Positions 45,129 to 54,821 are shown, counted from the first letter of the stretch. The stretch: 64,000 nucleotides of DNA from JAJYKN01 sp035516155 (GCA_035516155.1 DATJAP010000001.1:124001-188000); one strand, 5' to 3'. The notes: generated from the sequence alone by a model not told the origin. Numbers and translations are program-made.

Positions 45129-45758
45129 ATGATAAATGCAAATGGCATTACCGTATATGAAAATCTGACAGAAATAGTCGACCCCCGGCATTCGTGCCTC
45201 GTTGTCTGGGATGTTCAAAATGGCCTTGTAGACCGAATATTCAATCAGGAAGAGTTCATAGGCAAGTTAAAACGTCTGGTGGAGATCTTAAGAAATAAAA
45301 TGCCTGTTGCCTATACCCTGATAACTCCCGTTCCGAGGGAATTTCAGTCATCCTGGAGCATTTTCAACATGATGCGGCGCTTTAATGTCAAGCAGGTGGA
45401 CAAACTTCCCAATTTCATGCCGCCAGGTTCACGAGAAAGAGAGATACCTGAAGCCGTAAAGCCCGCAAAAGGAGATCTCCTTCTGGATAAATCGACGGCA
45501 AGCATCTTTATAGGAACGTATTTCGAGAACATGATGCGGAACAGGAATATAACGACGCTAATATTCACAGGCATTGCAACCGAGGCTGGAATCGAGTCAT
45601 CTTCGCGTGATGCATCAAACAGAGGATTCTACCCGGTGGTTGTTTCCGATTGTGTCTCTTCGATGGACAGGGATGCGCATGAGCGATCGTTGAAAAATCT
45701 CGAGAAAACAGCTATCGTAAAAAGCTCTGCAGAAATAGTCGATAGTATCGGACGTTAG
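45129..45758 (+). CDS. Isochorismatase-like hydrolase lacking the catalytic Cys
   Basis: A 209-aa isochorismatase-superfamily protein starting 66 bp after the DUF169 gene, with AAAGGAG upstream. The catalytic Asp is in CLVVWDVQNGLVD and the Lys in LLLDKSTASIF. The nucleophile segment normally reads G-(I/V)-A-T-xx-C-V, but here TGIATEAGIESSSRDA has Gly at the Cys position, checked in the DNA. So it cannot be a usual cysteine hydrolase (isochorismatase itself uses no Cys). It may be a metal- or Asp-dependent variant or have lost activity. Confidence 0.85.
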   Translation: MINANGITVYENLTEIVDPRHSCLVVWDVQNGLVDRIFNQEEFIGKLKRLVEILRNKMPVAYTLITPVPREFQSSWSIFNMMRRFNVKQVDKLPNFMPPGSREREIPEAVKPAKGDLLLDKSTASIFIGTYFENMMRNRNITTLIFTGIATEAGIESSSRDASNRGFYPVVVSDCVSSMDRDAHERSLKNLEKTAIVKSSAEIVDSIGR

Positions 45759-45831
45759 GTAATCATAAAGCATTTTGTGCACCGGAGCATTGTTCCGTTC
45801 ATCTGCGAGATGGGAATAGGAGGGCTCTTCC

Positions 45832-46497
45832 ATGGATATCATTGATGCTTTAAACACGCGGTTTACGGTCCGAGCTTTTAAGCCTGACCCCATCGACCAT
45901 AACACGCTCGAAAAGGTCATAGAAGCGGCGCTCAAGGCGCCTTCCTGGGCCAATACGCAGCCGTGGGAAATTTTCGTAGCTGGCGGCGAGGTCTTAAACA
46001 GACTGCGCGAGGCCTATGTCGTGAACCTTAAAAATTGCGTGGCGCGTAACCCCGATCTTACCGCACCGATGCAATGGCCGCCGGATCTAAAGAAACGGAT
46101 GGATGACATGCGGGCCGAACGCATGATGACCCTTGAGCGGGTCTGTCTGGACAAGACTGTAATGAAGGACCTTTCTGAAGTGAATTATCATTTCTTTAAT
46201 GCGCCGGTTGTCGCATATATTTGCATGGACCGCACACTTACTCCCTGGTCAATCTTCGACCTCGGCCTCTTTTCCCAAAGCATCATGCTGGCGGCGCGTC
46301 ACTTCGGCCTCCATTCAGCCCCGGCGGTAACCCTTGTTGCCCATCCTGACCTCATCAGGAAGGAACTGAAAATCCCGACAGGTCTTTCGATCATCATCGG
46401 GATAGCGCTCGGGTATGCGGATGCCGAACATCCTCAAAATCAGTTTCGAAGCACAAGGAGGTCCGTTCAGGAAGCAGTCACATTTAAGGATATTTAG
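45832..46497 (+). CDS. Nitroreductase-family oxidoreductase (FMN)
   Basis: A 221-aa cytosolic nitroreductase with an AGGAGGG site. It begins MDIIDALNTRFTVRAFKPDP, the FMN phosphate-binding R-x-x-x-R, then APSWANTQPWEIFV, and LGLFSQSIMLAARHFGLHSA near the C-terminus, and GIALGYADAEHPQNQFRSTR at the end. Typical activities are reduction of nitro groups, quinones or enones with NAD(P)H. It is 73 bp after the isochorismatase-like gene, in the same-strand redox run. Confidence 0.93.
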   Translation: MDIIDALNTRFTVRAFKPDPIDHNTLEKVIEAALKAPSWANTQPWEIFVAGGEVLNRLREAYVVNLKNCVARNPDLTAPMQWPPDLKKRMDDMRAERMMTLERVCLDKTVMKDLSEVNYHFFNAPVVAYICMDRTLTPWSIFDLGLFSQSIMLAARHFGLHSAPAVTLVAHPDLIRKELKIPTGLSIIIGIALGYADAEHPQNQFRSTRRSVQEAVTFKDI

Positions 46498-46705
46498 CGC
46501 ATACGTGTATCGCTCCGGTAAATAAATAAAAGGAGACGGATGTCTCCTCTTGCCGGTAAAAAAGACATCGTCGAAGCCTGAGAAATAAAGTAACGGGTGA
46601 AGTGAATCTACTCTGTCGTTGGTGCTGCAGAAGTTTTTACCGCTGCCTTGATCCATTGACAGTGCATTTTTTGGGGTATTTTCCATTAATTTGGAGGCTG
46701 AAAGT

Positions 46706-47773
46706 ATGTCAAAAGTCATGATCCATCCTGCCAGTTATGAAAATGTCCACCAAGCCGTGGACCGGGCATTTGAACTTTTTCCTATCACGATAACTGGGAA
46801 AAAAATTCTGATTAAGCCCAACGTACTTCGAAGCTCGGAAGCAAAAGAAGGCATCGTCACCAGTCCTGCTGTTCTTCGCTCCGTCGTGGAAAAGGTGGAA
46901 ACGATGGGTCCCGCCTCCATTATTGTGGGAGACAATCCAGGCCTGTTCAGTTACGGTGCAAACGAGGAAAGCTTTACCAGGACTGGCCTGACGGAGGCAG
47001 CCAAAGGCTACTATCAGAACATCGGCAATGATTCTCAGAAAGTCGCCTTCAATCCCAAATACCTGTCTACCGTCAGCATCTCCCGGGCTGTGCTGGAAGC
47101 TGATGTTATCATTAGTCTGCCGAAATTCAAAACGCACGGCCTGACCGTTGTGACCGGAGCTATCAAAAACAGCTACGGTTTACTGCCTGGCGCGCAGAAA
47201 GCCATGCTGCACAAGGCTGCCGGCAATCCGACGGATTTTAATGAAGTGGTGGTCGAGGTATTTCGGCTCCGAGTACCGGATTTGTTCATCGTCGACGCCG
47301 TAGTCGGCATGGAAGGCAATGGTCCGGCTTCCCCAGACCTCAGGAATATCGGCGTAATCCTTGCTTCTGACAATGCCGTTGCCGTTGACTCCGTCATTGC
47401 GACTATGATGGGATGCGATCCGGGGAGGCTGCGTTTCCTTCAGAAGGCGAAAGAGGCGGGCTTGGGCGACTACGACCTCGGTACAATTGAAATCATCGGG
47501 GAATTGAAACGCTTGCCCGATTTCAAACTACCCCCTCTAGGTGGCGAAGCAATATTCCACAATGAGGCCATGCAGTCTCTGATCCATAAGCGGGCAACAC
47601 TTCGTCCTCAGGCAGATCCCGAGAAGTGCACGAGTTGCAATACTTGCGTTGATCATTGTCCAGTATCTGCCTTATCCATGGTTGGGAATATTCCTCAGGT
47701 GAATGCCAGCATTTGCATTGCGTGCTTTTGCTGCCAGGAAATGTGTCCTGAGAAAGCCATTACGCTGCGATGA
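46706..47773 (+). CDS. DUF362 protein with two 4Fe-4S clusters
   Basis: A 355-aa protein from the ATG with GGAGG upstream. The DUF362 part (about 1-290) has ILIKPNVLRSSEAKEGIVTS, IISLPKFKTHGLTVVTGAIK and DAVVGMEGNGPASPD. The C-terminal ferredoxin has CTSCNTCVDHCP and CIACFCCQEMCP, giving two 4Fe-4S clusters. Such proteins are frequent in anaerobes and probably transfer electrons; the DUF362 reaction is unknown. The following aldo/keto reductase starts 64 bp downstream, perhaps a redox partner. Confidence 0.92.
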   Translation: MSKVMIHPASYENVHQAVDRAFELFPITITGKKILIKPNVLRSSEAKEGIVTSPAVLRSVVEKVETMGPASIIVGDNPGLFSYGANEESFTRTGLTEAAKGYYQNIGNDSQKVAFNPKYLSTVSISRAVLEADVIISLPKFKTHGLTVVTGAIKNSYGLLPGAQKAMLHKAAGNPTDFNEVVVEVFRLRVPDLFIVDAVVGMEGNGPASPDLRNIGVILASDNAVAVDSVIATMMGCDPGRLRFLQKAKEAGLGDYDLGTIEIIGELKRLPDFKLPPLGGEAIFHNEAMQSLIHKRATLRPQADPEKCTSCNTCVDHCPVSALSMVGNIPQVNASICIACFCCQEMCPEKAITLR

Positions 47774-47837
47774 ACACGAGATATATTCGGTCGAGGGGGA
47801 ACCTGGCCTGAGCCACCCCGTTCCCACAGGAGGGTCA

Positions 47838-48833
47838 ATGAATTACGTCAATCTTGGCAAGACCGGACTCAAAGTTTCCCGCATTTGTCTCGGCTGCATG
47901 AGCTATGGAGTGCCGGCTACCGGTGAATTTAAACCTGGCAGCCATGCCTGGACTCTGAACGAAGAAGAGAGCAAGCCCTTCTTTCGTCAGGCGCTTAATC
48001 TCGGGATCAACTTCTTTGACACAGCGAATGTCTACTCAGGCGGAGCCAGCGAAGAGGTACTTGGACGGTTTCTGAAAGCCAACATCCGTCGCGAAGCCGT
48101 CGTCATCGCCACCAAGGTCAACGGCGTCATGCGCGACGAACCCAACGGCCGGGGTCTTTCGCGCAAAGCAATCTTTTACGAACTCGACCAGAGTCTCCGC
48201 CGTCTGCAGACCGACTACGTGGACCTCTACCAGATTCACCGCTGGGATTCTGAAACGCCAATCGAAGAAACGCTCGAGGCTCTGCACGAGGTAGTGAAAT
48301 CTGGCAAGGTGCGTTATATAGGCGCCTCGTCTATGCACGCATGGCAGTTCACTAAAGCTCTCTATCTCGCCGACCGTCACGGCTGGACCCGTTTCGTTTC
48401 CATGCAGAATCATTACAACCTGCTTTATCGCGAAGAGGAGCGCGAAATGATTCCCCTTTGTCAGTCCGAGGCTATTGGCGTCATTCCCTGGAGCCCTCTC
48501 GCACGCGGCCGCCTGGCTCGTCCATGGCAAAGCGAACACACCAAACGCTACGAAACGGACCAGTTCGGGAAGAGCATGTACTCGCGTACCGAAGAAGTTG
48601 ACCGTAAAGTTGTGGATCGCCTGGGTCAGGTCGCAGAACAACGTGGCGTCCCCCGCGCGCAGCTTGCTCTCGCCTGGCTGCTCAGCAAGCCGGTTACCTC
48701 TCCCATTGTTGGCGCAACCAAGCTGCATCATCTTCAGGACGCCGTAGCGGCGCTCGCATTGCGTTTAACGCCTGAGGAAATTGCTTCTCTTGAGGAGCCG
48801 TATACGCCGCATCCAGTGCTCGGCTTCAGTTGA
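47838..48833 (+). CDS. Aldo/keto reductase
   Basis: A 331-aa AKR barrel with an AGGAGGG site (MNYVNLGKTGLKVSRICLGC). The tetrad is complete: Asp and Tyr in FFDTANVYSGGASEE, Lys in IATKVNG and His in YQIHRWD. NADPH-binding end has SPIVGATKLHHLQDAVAAL. It resembles the YajO/Tas-type AKRs that reduce a wide range of aldehydes. An upstream in-frame extension overlaps the ferredoxin gene but has no ribosome site. Confidence 0.95.
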   Translation: MNYVNLGKTGLKVSRICLGCMSYGVPATGEFKPGSHAWTLNEEESKPFFRQALNLGINFFDTANVYSGGASEEVLGRFLKANIRREAVVIATKVNGVMRDEPNGRGLSRKAIFYELDQSLRRLQTDYVDLYQIHRWDSETPIEETLEALHEVVKSGKVRYIGASSMHAWQFTKALYLADRHGWTRFVSMQNHYNLLYREEEREMIPLCQSEAIGVIPWSPLARGRLARPWQSEHTKRYETDQFGKSMYSRTEEVDRKVVDRLGQVAEQRGVPRAQLALAWLLSKPVTSPIVGATKLHHLQDAVAALALRLTPEEIASLEEPYTPHPVLGFS

Positions 48834-49168
48834 GTCTACGTCCGAATGTGCCGGACCGGAATGCGAAACAGATTATTTCGTGAATCACCTCTGCGAACGG
48901 CAGCGGGAGCGTGGACCGTGGCTACCTGCCACTTGGCCAACTTCACCTCGGAGAGACGTCCTGGTCATGCTTGTCGCTGACGCCGTCCAAAACATTGCAC
49001 ATCCCGGCCATCCACGTCTCTTTCGGATTGATAAGAACCAGGTGGTCATTTTCATGAAAATGATCTATAATTTTTTATGGGAGAAGAAAATCACATTATT
49101 GCCATTTTGGTCAATGCATGTCGTTGTTCATGAATGAACTTTGATCATCTAAAGAACACAGGATTTTT
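48834..49168. other. Intergenic region, nothing firm
   Basis: No gene seen between the AKR and the second SDR; no hairpin of note. Confidence 0.4.
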
Positions 49169-49945
49169 ATGGCAAGGATATTCATTACAGGCTCTTCCGA
49201 TGGACTAGGTCTCATGGCTGCGCGATTACTGGTTGCAAATGGCCATCAGGTCGTATTACATGCCCGTAATCAAAGTCGGGCTCAAGAAGCATTATCCAGT
49301 GTTCCCGGAGCGGAAAGCGCCATATTCGGTGATCTTGCCAGCATCGCCGAAACGAAGCACGTTGCAGATCAGGTAAATGAGCTAGGCTTATTTGATGCCG
49401 TTATCCATAATGCAGGTATAGGCTATCGTGAATCACATCGTATTCAGACTATTGATGGCTTACCGCAGGTCTTTGCCGTAAATTCATTAGCCCCCTACCT
49501 TCTGACATGCCTGATTAAAAAACCAAAGCGCCTGGTATATGTTAGTTCAGGTATGCATCGAAGTGGCGACCCCACCTTGAACGATTTGACGTGGAACACC
49601 CGGTCATGGGATGGATCTCGCGCCTACGCTGATTCTAAATTACACAATGTCATCCTTGCCTTTGCTGTTGCCCGCAAATGGCCAGGCGTCTTATCCAATG
49701 CACTGGAGCCTGGTTGGGTGGCAACTAAGATGGGTGGACCGGGAGCACCCGATAGTGTGGAGGAGGCGCCTAAAACACAGATTTGGCTGGCGACTAGCCA
49801 AGAAAAGGAAGCTTTGGTCTCAGGAAAATATTTTTATCATCAACAACTTCAGCATTTTCACCCGGCAGCCGCGGATGCCGCCACTCAGGAAAGATACCTT
49901 TCAGAATGTGCTCGTCTGTCCGGAGTCCCATTCCCCCTCGAATAA
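49169..49945 (+). CDS. Short-chain dehydrogenase/reductase, atypical
   Basis: A 258-aa SDR. The cofactor site is IFITGSSDGLGLMAARLL (TGxxxGxG) with HARN after beta-2, suggesting NADP. HNAG and the catalytic YADSK (AYADSKLHNV) are present, and LEPGWVATKMGG follows. The length and the C-terminal QHFHPAAADAATQERYLSEC region match the retinol dehydrogenase/WWOX-like SDRs of bacteria. It lies 62 bp before a second AKR gene, possibly co-transcribed. Confidence 0.9.
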   Translation: MARIFITGSSDGLGLMAARLLVANGHQVVLHARNQSRAQEALSSVPGAESAIFGDLASIAETKHVADQVNELGLFDAVIHNAGIGYRESHRIQTIDGLPQVFAVNSLAPYLLTCLIKKPKRLVYVSSGMHRSGDPTLNDLTWNTRSWDGSRAYADSKLHNVILAFAVARKWPGVLSNALEPGWVATKMGGPGAPDSVEEAPKTQIWLATSQEKEALVSGKYFYHQQLQHFHPAAADAATQERYLSECARLSGVPFPLE

Positions 49946-50007
49946 ACAATGATGATGGCCATCATCGCAAAATAACTCAACCGGGAAAGAAAGGGAGCAA
50001 TAAAAAA

Positions 50008-51003
50008 ATGAAATATCGGATGCTTGGCAAAACGAACGCACGAGTATCTCAATTAGGCTTGGGCTGTATGGGGATGTCGGATTTTTACAGCGGACGAAAA
50101 GTGGACGATGCCGAAAGCATCTCAACAATAAGACGTGCGATTGAGCTCGGCGTCAATCTCCTTGACACCGGCGATTTTTACGGAGTAGGACACAACGAGG
50201 AACTTATCCGCGAAGCAATCGCGGGAATTCCGCGCGATAAGGTTTTTATTTCGGTCAAGTTTGGTGCATTGCGCAATCATGATGGCAATTTTATCGGCTT
50301 TGATAGTCGGCCCACTTCCATTCGCAATTATTTATCCTACAGCCTGCAGCGATTGCGCGTTGATTACATTGACCTGTATTACCCGTCACGTGTTGACCCG
50401 AACGTCCCGATTGAGGACACAGTCGGAACACTTGGACAACTTGTAAAAGAAGGCAAGATTCGTTATGCCGGGATTTCTGAGACGAGTTCGGCAACGCTTC
50501 GACGTGCTGCCGCTACCCAACCGATAGCGATGTTGCAAACAGAATACAGCCTCTGGACTCGAGAGCCGGAAGCCGATGTTTTGCCGACGTGCCGCGAACT
50601 CGGCATTTCACTGGTCGCTTACGCTCCGCTTGGCCGCGGCTTTTTAACAGGAGCCTTTCAAAAACCCGCAGACGTGGCAGCGGATGATTATCGTCGCCAT
50701 ATGCCTAGATTCCAAGGCAAGAATTTCGAACATAATCTGCAAATCGTTGAAAAAATCAAAGTCATTGCAAAAGAGAAAAAATGTACGCCGGCTCAGCTTG
50801 CCCTTGCCTGGCTTTTGGCGCAAGGAGAAGATATCATACCGATTCCGGGAACAAAGCACCGGGAACGGCTTGAAGAGAATCTGCGGGCTCTTGAGATCGA
50901 GTTGAGCAAGGACGATTTGCGCCGCATTGCTGAAGCTGCGCCGCAGGGTTTCGTAGCGGGGACTCGCTATCCTGAAGCGGCCATGCGTACCGTTAGCCGT
51001 TAG
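50008..51003 (+). CDS. Aldo/keto reductase with His-to-Ser change in the tetrad
   Basis: A 331-aa AKR starting MKYRMLGKTNARVSQLGLGC. Asp and Tyr are in LLDTGDFYGVGHNEEL and Lys in ISVKFGALR. The usual YxHRxD becomes YYPSRVDPNVP, so the tetrad His is Ser. From memory a subfamily with R/YPxRxD exists, so this may be normal for that branch and shift substrate choice. C-terminal NADP region IIPIPGTKHRERLEENLRAL is intact. Confidence 0.93.
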   Translation: MKYRMLGKTNARVSQLGLGCMGMSDFYSGRKVDDAESISTIRRAIELGVNLLDTGDFYGVGHNEELIREAIAGIPRDKVFISVKFGALRNHDGNFIGFDSRPTSIRNYLSYSLQRLRVDYIDLYYPSRVDPNVPIEDTVGTLGQLVKEGKIRYAGISETSSATLRRAAATQPIAMLQTEYSLWTREPEADVLPTCRELGISLVAYAPLGRGFLTGAFQKPADVAADDYRRHMPRFQGKNFEHNLQIVEKIKVIAKEKKCTPAQLALAWLLAQGEDIIPIPGTKHRERLEENLRALEIELSKDDLRRIAEAAPQGFVAGTRYPEAAMRTVSR

Positions 51004-51344
51004 GCTGAGCGAAAAGTGAATTCTAATCGAGCAGTAGCGTTCATCGTAAAGGACATTGGCAATGAAGGCGCTGATAACCCAACGGATTGAGAGGGACGCT
51101 AAACTGCATGCCACTCACCCGCGCGTTCATGTGATTATCAATTTTCAACCGCAATTCCGCATCTTTTTTTGTCTGACACGGACATCTATTGCGAGTCCTG
51201 CTATCCTTCGAAGAAAAGCGGCACAGACCGAAAGAACAACCGCACATGACACAAACACCAGCCATGTTCACTCGTGCCGCCTGAATCTGGGAAGTTTCCA
51301 TTGACGAAATTAGGATCATTTGAAACTGAATGCAGGCATCAGCG
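51004..51344. other. Convergent gap, nothing firm
   Basis: Region between converging genes. I see no terminator hairpin and no gene. Confidence 0.4.
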
Positions 51345-52454
51345 TTACGCAGGCCGGTGCGCATTCAGAAACCATCGATCAAGCAATACATGCCGCGAGA
51401 ACCATCTGCTTTTCATGAGCGTGTGGCTCATGAAATGTCTCACCACCTGAGGCAATATCAATATCCCGGGACTCGTGCCGCCTTTGCCGAAGCGGTCAGC
51501 CAGCAGCATGGGATATTGTAGAAGACGGCCGCGCCGATAGTCGCCAGCAGCGGAAAGGATGACATCTGCCGCTGTCAAGGCGGACTCTACTGCCGGCCGG
51601 ATCCCCTCTCCGCTTTTGGGATATGCCAGTCCGGCCGCATCCCCGATCAGCATCACACCGTCATCAACCAGGGTTGGAGATGCACCATGATACAGCATGT
51701 AGGCATGCCCCCTGAAGTTGCTCGGGGTATTCGCCGGGATAGTCTTCTTGTCCCTCAGATAACCGAAGAATGACCGAACCTGCTCCGCGACGTTCATGTT
51801 GCCTTCACGGCCAAGCCCGATATTGAGGAAATTCCCTTTTCGTACACACCATCCATACCCCTTCAGGTCATCGCAAAAATAAAGCTCGGGAATCTCTCCC
51901 GCCACCCGGCAATGGCGTTGCTGAGACTCATCCATCTCAAATTCCACTTCCTGGGCGATCACCGCTGACCCGTTTCGCTCCCCCTTCCCCCTGAGGAATC
52001 TCGAAACGGGGCAGAAATGACCTCCCGCGCCGATCACCAAAGGTGTCTTCACGTCGTCATTGATGATCCAGACGCTTTTTTTCCGCTCCATGGTCTTGAG
52101 GGGCTCTCCGAGCCGCAGACGCGCGTCGGCGCGCTGAAGGAGATAATGATCAAATTCACAACGGCGTATGCCGTAGCTGACCGTGCGTCCATACCGTGTG
52201 AGAACCTCGGTCGTCCCGATCATGCTGGTTTTAAATCCGCTGATGCGCTGCAGCACCCGTTCACGGGAATACTCGTCCGTGTTCAGTTGCAGGAGGCCAG
52301 TAGTTGCAGGCGTGATCCAGCCTGCACACACCTTGTCCCGCGGGAATGCGCTCTTATCGAGAATCAACACGTCCAGGCCTCGGTTTCTCAGCTTCCAGGC
52401 AAGCGTGGAGCCCGCGGGGCCGCCACCGATGATGAGAACGTCGCACGAGTCCAT
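51345..52454 (-). CDS. Geranylgeranyl-reductase-type FAD oxidoreductase
   Basis: A 369-aa flavoprotein with GGAGAG before the ATG. It begins MDSCDVLIIGGGPAGSTLAW (FAD dinucleotide motif), followed by PRDKVCAGWITPATTGLL, GRTVSYGIRRCEFDHYLLQR and GVMLIGDAAGLAYPKSGEGI, the standard GGR/PHBH-like signatures. Members reduce isoprenoid double bonds or hydroxylate aromatics. It sits 10 bp after a CFA-synthase-type methyltransferase, so both may modify a membrane lipid or fatty acid, one adding a methyl(ene) and the other reducing or oxidising. That pathway is inference. Confidence 0.88.
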   Translation of the reverse strand: MDSCDVLIIGGGPAGSTLAWKLRNRGLDVLILDKSAFPRDKVCAGWITPATTGLLQLNTDEYSRERVLQRISGFKTSMIGTTEVLTRYGRTVSYGIRRCEFDHYLLQRADARLRLGEPLKTMERKKSVWIINDDVKTPLVIGAGGHFCPVSRFLRGKGERNGSAVIAQEVEFEMDESQQRHCRVAGEIPELYFCDDLKGYGWCVRKGNFLNIGLGREGNMNVAEQVRSFFGYLRDKKTIPANTPSNFRGHAYMLYHGASPTLVDDGVMLIGDAAGLAYPKSGEGIRPAVESALTAADVILSAAGDYRRGRLLQYPMLLADRFGKGGTSPGILILPQVVRHFMSHTLMKSRWFSRHVLLDRWFLNAHRPA

Positions 52455-52464
52455 GTGCTCTCCT

Positions 52465-53718
52465 TCAGCGGCCGATCTCGGCATATAAATGGGCCCTTGT
52501 CCAGGGGAGATCGTTCTTGTTCGGATGCGCGAAAACGACCTGGAAGAGCTGAAGGTCTCCGGCGCTAAAGGCCGCAATGGAACCGGCGAGATAGAGCCTC
52601 CACGACCGAATGAACTTCTGATCAAACATGGTGCCTATCTGGTCCTTCGCCAGCTCAAATCTCTCCAGCCAGTGTTCCAGTGTTTTCGCATAATGCAGCC
52701 GGAGGTTTTCTACATCGAGGATGGAAAACCCAGAAGGCTCGAATATCTCCATCATTTCCCGCAGGCTCGGGGGATAGGCGCCGGGAAATATGCGCCGTTC
52801 TATCCATGGATTCATAGGTTCCGCCCTGTTTCGTCCTATGGAGTGTATGAGTCCTATTCCGTCTTCCTTCAAAGAGCGTCTAATGACCCTGCCTAGCTCC
52901 CGGTAATACTGAGCACCCACGTGTTCCAGCATCCCGATCGACACAAAGACGTCGAATCTGTCCGATATGTTCCGGTAATCGTCCTCGATATATTCCACCC
53001 GGCTGTCCAGCCCTTCCTCCTTCGCCCGTTCGCGTGCCCAGACGATCTGCTGATGAGAAATATTATAAGCCTTAACCTTGACGCCGTAATGCCTGGCCAT
53101 GTGCAATGCCAGGGTTCCCCAACCGCACCCTGCTTCCACAACCGTCTCGCCGGGCTTGAGCATCAGTTTTTTGCATACGTGATCCATCTTGGCAATCTGG
53201 GCCTCCTCCAAGGTAGCGGAGGGCGCCGGAAAATAGGCGCACGTATACTGCATTTTTTTATCAAGCCAGAGCCTGTAAAAATCGTTGCCGATATCATAAT
53301 GATCGTGAATGTTATCCTTCGATCCGCTCAGGGTGTTCAATCGAGGTCGGCTGATGATTTTTGTTCTATAGGCGTTGACCAAACCTCTTTTAGGTGACTT
53401 CGAAATACACCTGAATGCGGATTCCAAGACCTTGATCAGGTTCCCTTCTACCTCGACTTTCCCCTCGCTGTAAGCGTCTCCGAAGTGAAGTTCAGGATGG
53501 ACGACAAATTGCAGCAGTGTTTTTCGGTCACGGATAATGACCCTCCCCACTGATTTTCCCTCTGCCGGACAGACCGTGCTCCCGTTCCCGATAACCATTG
53601 TGATGGGAGGATTTCCTAAGTGCGCCATCTGCCTGCGGACCAGCCGCTTCTCAATTTCCAATAGTCTGTTTAACCCGAAGATGCTGCCAAGGTGTTTGGC
53701 TTTCACTGATTCTTCCAT
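52465..53718 (-). CDS. Cyclopropane-fatty-acid-synthase-type methyltransferase
   Basis: A 417-aa SAM-dependent enzyme from the ATG with GGGAGAGG. N-terminal lipid-associated part includes LHFGDAYSEGKVEVEG; the catalytic domain has DHYDIGNDFYRLWLD, MQYTCAYF, VVEAGCGWGTLALHMARHYG (SAM motif), SIGMLEHVG and GLIHSIGR. These fit CFA synthase. Size is slightly over the E. coli enzyme (382 aa). It transfers a methylene or methyl to unsaturated acyl chains in phospholipids. The flavin reductase gene follows 10 bp on, which suggests a two-step lipid modification. Confidence 0.92.
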   Translation of the reverse strand: MEESVKAKHLGSIFGLNRLLEIEKRLVRRQMAHLGNPPITMVIGNGSTVCPAEGKSVGRVIIRDRKTLLQFVVHPELHFGDAYSEGKVEVEGNLIKVLESAFRCISKSPKRGLVNAYRTKIISRPRLNTLSGSKDNIHDHYDIGNDFYRLWLDKKMQYTCAYFPAPSATLEEAQIAKMDHVCKKLMLKPGETVVEAGCGWGTLALHMARHYGVKVKAYNISHQQIVWARERAKEEGLDSRVEYIEDDYRNISDRFDVFVSIGMLEHVGAQYYRELGRVIRRSLKEDGIGLIHSIGRNRAEPMNPWIERRIFPGAYPPSLREMMEIFEPSGFSILDVENLRLHYAKTLEHWLERFELAKDQIGTMFDQKFIRSWRLYLAGSIAAFSAGDLQLFQVVFAHPNKNDLPWTRAHLYAEIGR

Positions 53719-54206
53719 TTTCCTCTCCCTTCTGTGCGAGTCCAGAAGTTCCACAAAAACATGATTGGTACATTTTGGGGAGTACCTCACGTTATATTGA
53801 AAATATAGTTATGTATTTTAGACTTGTCAACCCTGCTTACCCATATAAATGCAGCATTCTCAAAATGGACCCGCCTTTTCCAGGCCCCGAAGGGATGCGG
53901 AAACAAAAGCCTCTTCCCTGTTTTCTCAGGGAAAGACCCAAGAGCAGGCCTCAAGCAGATGGGTTCATAATGGTGCTTGATTTTGTGGGGCCAGAGCGAG
54001 CAAAAAATGATCCTGCTCTCCAAGTCCTTCTTCAAAGGCCAGCAATACCCACTATCCAAACTGGCGCCAACTTCCTGATTGGGAATGAGAGATGATTCCG
54101 CTATTCTACTGGCATTCGTCAGCATTTCTATTCAACGAAACGAGCATGATGGTTCACGGTAACGAGACAAACAAAATTTTTGACGAAGTGTAGAATCTCT
54201 GCTGTA

Positions 54207-54290
54207 GAACGCGGTGCGGGATTCATCCTGTAACTGTTGATATCGCCATTCTTTGAGACTCATAAATCATCAACCTCATGGACGGCATCT
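54207..54290 (+). repeat. Copy C of the dispersed promoter-upstream element
   Basis: Carries GGTGCGGGATTCATCCT, then GCCATTCTTTGAGACTCAT. TTGACT begins 64 bp past ACTCAT, as in copy B (63 bp). The tail is less conserved. Confidence 0.55.
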
Positions 54291-54326
54291 TTCCAAAATC
54301 CCCCCGCGCAAGAGCCTAACGCGCAT

Positions 54327-54355
54327 TTGACTTTGAATACTCCGTACGATATATT
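54327..54355 (+). promoter_or_regulatory. Promoter-like TTGACT-17-TATATT
   Basis: -35 TTGACT at 54327-54332 and -10 TATATT at 54350-54355, spacer 17. The next certain gene on this strand starts 470 bp away. So this may drive an unrecognised short transcript. Confidence 0.5.
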
Positions 54356-54821
54356 TTTATTATATCGTTGTCTCGGTGGATAATAATTCTAGATCAAGTA
54401 TATGATTATCAAGTTTGATGGGTATTCTACATCTCCGATTCATCAAATGCCGCCGCACAATCATAAGTGTACATCAGACGCAAGGATCAATGACGAAGAG
54501 AAGACCGCGGTACGAAGTATACAGTCACTGGTCCTTCCTGAAGTCATTGACCGCTTCATCTTTTTGAAATTGCAGAATGCGCCTCGAATTTTTACCGGTA
54601 CGTTGCCGCATGGCTATCCTTGACACCCTTGGTGCGGAGTTTGTATAATGCCTCCGTACATACATTCCCAGCAGCAGCTGACTCCCGCACTCGGCATCCA
54701 GCGGGATATCTTCACGAGAATACGTCCGCCTATTCGCAGAGAATGTAGTGTCCATCAAACGGGGAGATAGAACCCCTCGCAGTCCCTTAAGGCATATTCT
54801 TGGTAAAATGGCCATGACACC

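Larger units (their letters stand above)
53719..54821. other. Gap with repeat copy C and a lone promoter
   Basis: A 73-codon frame at 54402-54623 begins 46 bases after a TTGACT-17-TATATT promoter but lacks a ribosome site and known domain, so I do not call a gene. Copy C of the dispersed element lies upstream of the promoter. Nothing else is seen. Confidence 0.4.

Noticed and set aside
50008..51003. Inactive aldo/keto reductase because the tetrad His is Ser
   Set aside because: A similar (R/Y)PxRxD form is, from memory, common to a whole branch, so loss of function is not implied.
54402..54623. 73-codon frame behind a TTGACT promoter
   Set aside because: No ribosome site or domain; the promoter may serve a non-coding transcript instead.
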